9,990 bases of DNA from the NCBI GenBank assembly GCA_020847555.1, contig JADLBT010000270.1, positions 1 to 9,990 on the forward strand, given 5' to 3'. A model generated the notes under the pieces. The model saw only the letters and a program-made list of their open reading frames with translations, did not search any database and was not told the DNA's origin. Source of the stretch: Gemmataceae bacterium. GTDB taxonomy: Bacteria; Planctomycetota; Planctomycetia; Gemmatales; Gemmataceae. Below are positions 6,856 to 9,990 of this stretch, piece by piece. How positions within the stretch are numbered: the first letter of the stretch is position 1; each line of letters begins with the position of its first letter. Position numbers and translations under genes: made by a program.

Positions 6856-8127
6856 TTGAACACCGGCGACGTCATCGACCGAAGATACCGCCTCGAGCGT
6901 CTGCTCGGTACCGGGGGCATGTCAGAGGTGTGGCTTGCGGAGGATGTCCGCCTGGGGCGCTGGGTCGCGGTCAAGGCCCTTCGCGAAGAAAGCGGCGGCG
7001 AGCTGGCGAGCGGCTTCGCCCGGGAGGCGCAGCTGCTGGCGCGGCTGCAGCACCCGAACATTGCGGCCGTCTACGACGCGGGCCGCGTCGAGGGGCGCTC
7101 GTACGTGGTGATGGAGTACGTGCATGGGCTGAGCCTGCGCCAGCTGCAGGAGGTGCGCGGCGGCCGGCTGCCGGAAGGGGAAGCGGTGAGCTACGGGGCG
7201 CAGATCGCGGCAGCGCTACACTACGCCCACCAGCAGGGGGTGGTGCACTGCGACGTAAAGCCGGAGAACGTCCTGGTGACGGAGGACGGAACGGCCAAGG
7301 CGGTCGACTTCGGCGTGGCGGAGACGTTCGGTCGCACGCTGCCGCCCGAGCAGGCACGGGAGGTGCTGGGTACGATCGCCTACCTGGCGCCGGAAGTGCT
7401 GCAGGGGGCGACAGCAGACGTGCGGACGGACGTGTACGCGCTGGGGATGACCATCTACGAGATGGTGGCGGGGCGACTGCCGTTCGCCGGGACGAGCCCG
7501 GCGGTGCTGGCCGGGCAGCGGTTGGCTAGCGCGCCAGCGCCACTGCGGACGTTTGCGCCGTGGGCGTCGGTCGATCTGGAGCGGGTCCTGGCACGCGCTC
7601 TGGCACCTGTGCCGGAGGCGCGCTACCAGACGGCCGCGGCGCTGGGCGAGGCGCTCCGGAGGACTCGGGACGCCGGCGGACGGGGCGCACCGGTCGCACC
7701 CGTGCCGGTCGGCAGTCCGCGCCCGGTGCGCCCGGTGCGCCGGCAGACAGCCCGCATCGCCCGGCCCGCACCGACGGCAGGGACGAATCCAGCGCTGGTC
7801 ACGGTGCTCGTGGCGGCGACGCTGCTGGTAGCGGGGGGGATAGCAGCCTTGGCGGTGCTGGTTCTGCGCGACAACGGCAGCGGCGGCGGCGGTGAGACGA
7901 CGCCGACGCCGAACACTTCACCGATAGCGACAGCAACACACACGCTCGTGCCCGCGACGCCCACGGCCACGTTGACGCCAGAGGCGACGGCGACACCGAC
8001 CGCAACTGCGACGCCCACACCGACACGGACGCCAAGGGTGACACCGACGCCCAGCCGCACACCGCCGCCCGGAACACCGACGCGCACGCCGACGAGCGGG
8101 CTCGCGACGGCGACGCCGACTCCCTAG
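6856..8127 (+). CDS. Membrane Ser/Thr protein kinase with Thr/Pro-rich outer tail
   Basis: Hanks-type kinase, probably the writer for the two nearby FHA readers. The protein has 423 residues and the kinase domain covers about 10-270. Motifs: glycine loop LLGTGGMSEV (16-25), VAVK with Lys40, helix-C Glu57, catalytic loop HCDVKPEN with Asp133, DFG at 151-153 and LAPE with Glu180. The Arg of the usual HRD is Cys132, making it a non-RD kinase. A basic Pro/Arg-rich juxtamembrane segment leads to one membrane helix at about 313-337. The last 85 residues are outside and almost entirely Thr, Pro and Ala. No PASTA repeat is present. The TTG at 6856 fits the family (MNTGDVIDRRYRLERLLG); the next Met, residue 22, would destroy the glycine loop. 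The nearest purine-rich site, CGGAG at 6839-6843, is 12 nt away and weak. The gene is divergent from ftsW. Confidence 0.92.
   Translation: MNTGDVIDRRYRLERLLGTGGMSEVWLAEDVRLGRWVAVKALREESGGELASGFAREAQLLARLQHPNIAAVYDAGRVEGRSYVVMEYVHGLSLRQLQEVRGGRLPEGEAVSYGAQIAAALHYAHQQGVVHCDVKPENVLVTEDGTAKAVDFGVAETFGRTLPPEQAREVLGTIAYLAPEVLQGATADVRTDVYALGMTIYEMVAGRLPFAGTSPAVLAGQRLASAPAPLRTFAPWASVDLERVLARALAPVPEARYQTAAALGEALRRTRDAGGRGAPVAPVPVGSPRPVRPVRRQTARIARPAPTAGTNPALVTVLVAATLLVAGGIAALAVLVLRDNGSGGGGETTPTPNTSPIATATHTLVPATPTATLTPEATATPTATATPTPTRTPRVTPTPSRTPPPGTPTRTPTSGLATATPTP
7897..8124 (+). repeat. Low-complexity Thr-Pro repeat coding region
   Basis: Codons 348-423 of the kinase gene are imperfect repeats of ACG-CCG-ACG and ACA-CCG-ACG type units, giving strings of TPT, TAT and TPTR. 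The translated tail is extracytoplasmic, probably unfolded, may span the cell wall and could be O-glycosylated. Repeat number may vary between strains through slippage. Confidence 0.8.
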
Positions 8128-8151
8128 TGGTATGTCTTTCGATGGTGACGG

Positions 8152-8177
8152 GCCCGCCGGGGGGAACCCCGGAGGGC
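8152..8177 (+). terminator. Hairpin after the kinase gene, possible terminator
   Basis: CCGGGG (8157-8162) pairs with CCCCGG (8167-8172) around GGAA, a GNRA tetraloop. After one G/A mismatch, GCCC (8152-8155) pairs with GGGC (8174-8177). It lies 25 bp after the kinase stop. No T-run follows, so intrinsic termination is uncertain; it may protect the mRNA 3' end. Confidence 0.4.
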
Positions 8178-8210
8178 GGAAGGGAACGGGAGCCGGAGGC
8201 GGACATGAGA

Positions 8211-8236
8211 ACGGGCTGGCGGTGAGGCCAGCCCGT
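8211..8236. terminator. 10-bp perfect hairpin between convergent genes
   Basis: ACGGGCTGGC (8211-8220) and GCCAGCCCGT (8227-8236) form a perfect 10-bp stem around GGTGAG. It lies midway between the convergent kinase and ABC-transporter genes and could act in either direction. Neither strand has a real T-run after it. Confidence 0.5.
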
Positions 8237-8251
8237 CGTTGAGTGGCGATG

Positions 8252-8270
8252 GTCTGAGCGGGGCTCAGAC
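8252..8270 (-). terminator. Hairpin containing the stop codon of the ABC ATPase gene
   Basis: GTCTGAGC (8252-8259) pairs with GCTCAGAC (8263-8270) around a GGG loop, an 8-bp perfect stem. The minus-strand stop (8267-8265) lies within it. It may end or stabilise the ABC-transporter mRNA; no T-run follows. Confidence 0.35.
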
Positions 8271-9290
8271 GCGATGGCACCAGACCCAGTGCTCTTTGTC
8301 GGCCGTGCCGACGTTGCGCCAGTCCGGCCGGCGGGTGCGGCATTCGTCGATCGCAATGGGACAGCGGGTGTGAAAGACGCAGCCGGAGGGCGGGCGGAGC
8401 GGGCTCGGAACGTCGCCGAGGAGAATGATGCGCTCGCGCTTGCGCTCGATGGCGGGGTCTGGGATGGGGACGGCGGAGAGGAGGGCCTTGGTGTAGGGGT
8501 GGAGCGGGTTTGCGAAGATGGAGTCGCGGTCAGTCAGCTCCATGATGTGACCGAGGTACATGACGGCCACGCGGTCGCTGATGTGACGGACGACGGAGAG
8601 GTCGTGAGCGATGAAGAGGTAGGTGAGGTTGAACTGGTCTTGGAGGTCCTGGAGGAGATTGATGATCTGGGCCTGGATAGAGACGTCGAGGGCGGAGACG
8701 GGCTCGTCGCAGACGATGAAGTCGGGTTCGACGGCGAGGGCGCGGGCGATGCCGATGCGCTGGCGTTGGCCGCCGGAGAACTCGTGCGGGAAGCGGTTGG
8801 CGAAGTAAGGGTTGAGGCCGACCGTCTGGAGGAGGTTCTGGACGCGTTCCTTCTTTTCGCGGCCGCCGGCGAGGTGGTGGATAGTAATGGGCTCGCTGAT
8901 GATGCTGCCGACGGACATGCGCGGGTTGAGGCTCGCGTAGGGGTCCTGGAAGATCATCTGCATCTTGCGGCGGAAGCGGCGGAGCTCGCGCCCTTTGATC
9001 TTGGTGAGGTCAGTACCTTCGAAGCCGACGTGGCCGGCGGTCGGGCGTATGAGCTGGAGGATGGCTTTGCCGGAGGTGCTCTTGCCGCAACCGGATTCGC
9101 CCACGAGGCCGAGGGTTTCGCCACGCTTGACCTGGAAGGAGATGCCGTCGACCGCTTTTACGTCGGCGACCTTGCGCTGAAAGATGAGGCCAGCGGAAAC
9201 GGGGAAGTAGACCTGGAGATTCTGAACGTCGACGAGGGTTTCGCCGATAGTCCCGACGCGCTGACGGATCGACGAGCTAGCTTGCTGCAC
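8265..9290 (-). CDS. Oligopeptide/dipeptide ABC importer, ATP-binding subunit (OppF/DppF-like)
   Basis: One of the two ATPases that power peptide (or sometimes nickel or sugar) import through an Opp/Dpp permease. It has 341 residues from the GTG at 9290. Motifs: Walker [10 protein letters not shown] with Lys70, Q-loop [16 protein letters not shown], signature [15 protein letters not shown] with Ser172, Walker B FIVCDEP with Asp195 and Glu196, D-loop SALD, and H-loop [10 protein letters not shown]. The C-terminal oligo_HPY extension has [15 protein letters not shown], a Cys cluster also present in the partner ATPase. [13 protein letters not shown] and the order behind an OppD-like gene point to the F subunit. 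The open frame extends upstream to 9443, but homology starts near [10 protein letters not shown], and a GGGAGGTGG site precedes TTG 9293/GTG 9290. It overlaps the upstream gene by 14 bp. The peptide specificity cannot be judged without the binding protein. Confidence 0.93.
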   Translation of the reverse strand: MQQASSSIRQRVGTIGETLVDVQNLQVYFPVSAGLIFQRKVADVKAVDGISFQVKRGETLGLVGESGCGKSTSGKAILQLIRPTAGHVGFEGTDLTKIKGRELRRFRRKMQMIFQDPYASLNPRMSVGSIISEPITIHHLAGGREKKERVQNLLQTVGLNPYFANRFPHEFSGGQRQRIGIARALAVEPDFIVCDEPVSALDVSIQAQIINLLQDLQDQFNLTYLFIAHDLSVVRHISDRVAVMYLGHIMELTDRDSIFANPLHPYTKALLSAVPIPDPAIERKRERIILLGDVPSPLRPPSGCVFHTRCPIAIDECRTRRPDWRNVGTADKEHWVWCHRV

Positions 9291-9990
9291 CAACTGCCAC
9301 CTCCCGGTGTACGCGCTCTGCTTCCCAGCAGGCGGCGTAGTGATTTTCGGCGACGAGCTTGAAGGGAGGATATTCCTCCTTGCAGTGTTCAACGCGCCAG
9401 GAGCAGCGCGGGAAGAAGGGGCAGCCGGCGGGCAGGTGGGCAAGGTCGGGCGGGAGACCCTCGATGGGGACGAGCTTTTCCTTGCGCGTCTCGTCGAGGC
9501 GCGGGACGGAGTTGAGGAGGCCCACGGTGTAGGGGTGTTTAGGGTTCTGGTAGAGCTCCGTGGCGCTGGCGGTTTCGATGACGCGACCGGCGTACATGAC
9601 GTTGACGCGGTCGGCGTAGCGGGCCACGACGCCGAGGTTGTGGGTGATGATGATGACGGCCGTGCCGAATTCGCGGCTGAGCCGGTTCATGACCTCGAGG
9701 ATCTGAGCCTGGATTGTGACGTCGAGGGCGGTGGTGGGCTCGTCGGCGAGGAGGAGCTTGGGGTTGCAGCTCATGGCCATGGCGATCATGACGCGCTGGC
9801 GCATGCCGCCGGAGAACTGGTGGGGGTAGTCGTCGAGTCGGCCGCGAGCTTCGGGGATGCCGACCATCTCCAGCAGCTCGGCGGCGCGGTCGCGAGCGGC
9901 CTTGCCGTGGAGGTTCATGTGAAGCTCGAGGGCCTCGGTCATCTGGCGGCCGATGGTGAGGACGGGGTTGAGCGAGGTCATGGGCTCCTG
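9277..9990 (-). CDS. Partial oligopeptide/dipeptide ABC importer ATPase (OppD/DppD-like)
   Basis: The N-terminal part, including Walker A, is beyond the right edge; 237 residues are visible, starting in the Q-loop ([11 protein letters not shown]). Next come the signature [15 protein letters not shown], Walker [15 protein letters not shown] and the H-loop [11 protein letters not shown]. The oligo_HPY C-terminal region follows, with [12 protein letters not shown] and the Cys-rich stretch [15 protein letters not shown] plus a later AACW. In mycobacterial DppD such a C-terminal Cys set binds a [4Fe-4S] cluster; whether it does here is inference. TSLNPVL and GGMRQR favour the D subunit. Permease and binding-protein genes would be expected upstream, to the right. 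The stop overlaps the start of the OppF-like gene. Confidence 0.92.
   Translation of the reverse strand, partial: QEPMTSLNPVLTIGRQMTEALELHMNLHGKAARDRAAELLEMVGIPEARGRLDDYPHQFSGGMRQRVMIAMAMSCNPKLLLADEPTTALDVTIQAQILEVMNRLSREFGTAVIIITHNLGVVARYADRVNVMYAGRVIETASATELYQNPKHPYTVGLLNSVPRLDETRKEKLVPIEGLPPDLAHLPAGCPFFPRCSWRVEHCKEEYPPFKLVAENHYAACWEAERVHREVAVGAAS
9297..9305 (-). promoter_or_regulatory. Shine-Dalgarno inside the upstream ATPase gene
   Basis: The minus strand reads GGGAGGTGG at 9305-9297, within the last codons of the OppD-like gene. It stands at normal distance from TTG 9293 and GTG 9290, so it fixes the OppF-like start and shows that the two genes are one operon. Confidence 0.7.

Noticed and set aside
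8274..9362. Plus-strand open frame (362 codons) opposite the OppF-like gene
   Set aside because: The product is an acidic Asp/Glu/Gly/Val-rich sequence with no motif, a typical mirror of a GC-rich coding gene.
9291..9443. Extended N-terminus of the OppF-like ATPase
   Set aside because: The extra 51 residues are Pro/Ser-rich and antisense-like, lie inside the upstream ATPase gene, and precede a good Shine-Dalgarno at 9305-9297.
1..9990. CRISPR arrays, insertion sequences, phage genes, defence systems
   Set aside because: No spaced direct repeats, transposase motifs, terminal inverted repeats or defence-type domains were seen on either strand.

Overview
The window is very GC-rich bacterial chromosome. 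It is densely packed, uses ATG, GTG and TTG starts, and has a tRNA with an encoded CCA end. The Thr/Pro-rich outer tail on the Ser/Thr kinase, the FHA/PBP/SEDS/kinase gene set and the acyl-CoA dehydrogenase together suggest a Chloroflexota bacterium (Dehalococcoidia-like). An actinobacterium is the main alternative. This placement is inference from gene content; no marker gene settles it.

Layout, left to right. (1) Positions 1-41 hold the start of a minus-strand gene whose 13 visible residues resemble an epoxide-hydrolase N-terminus. It has a perfect TATAAT whose predicted transcription start is the A of its ATG. (2) A tRNA-Phe(GAA) with a clear promoter lies divergent to it. (3) A monocistronic acyl-CoA dehydrogenase follows, with its own -10 box and a strong Shine-Dalgarno. 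(4) A family-4-type glycosyltransferase on the minus strand overlaps the dehydrogenase tail to tail. (5) An envelope/division block follows: a class B penicillin-binding protein (probably leaderless), FhaA and FhaB in one overlapping operon, then a convergent FtsW/RodA SEDS polymerase, and divergent from that a membrane Ser/Thr kinase. (6) A 137-bp spacer carries three strong hairpins. (7) Two ATPase subunits of an oligopeptide/dipeptide ABC importer are on the minus strand, the upstream one cut by the window edge.

The central block is the functional unit. A SEDS glycosyltransferase and a class B PBP build septal or lateral peptidoglycan. The kinase is expected to phosphorylate Thr residues that the FHA domains of FhaA and FhaB read. 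This resembles the actinobacterial fhaA-fhaB-pstP-rodA-pbpA-pknA-pknB locus, but it is rearranged: the SEDS gene is inverted, no PP2C phosphatase is visible, and the kinase has no PASTA repeats and a Cys in the HRD motif. Gene overlaps run through the whole window (38, 4, 23, 10 and 14 bp), and the ftsW and kinase start codons are only 6 bp apart. The most unusual signal is the pair of start codons placed exactly at the predicted +1 of a -10 box, which suggests leaderless mRNAs.
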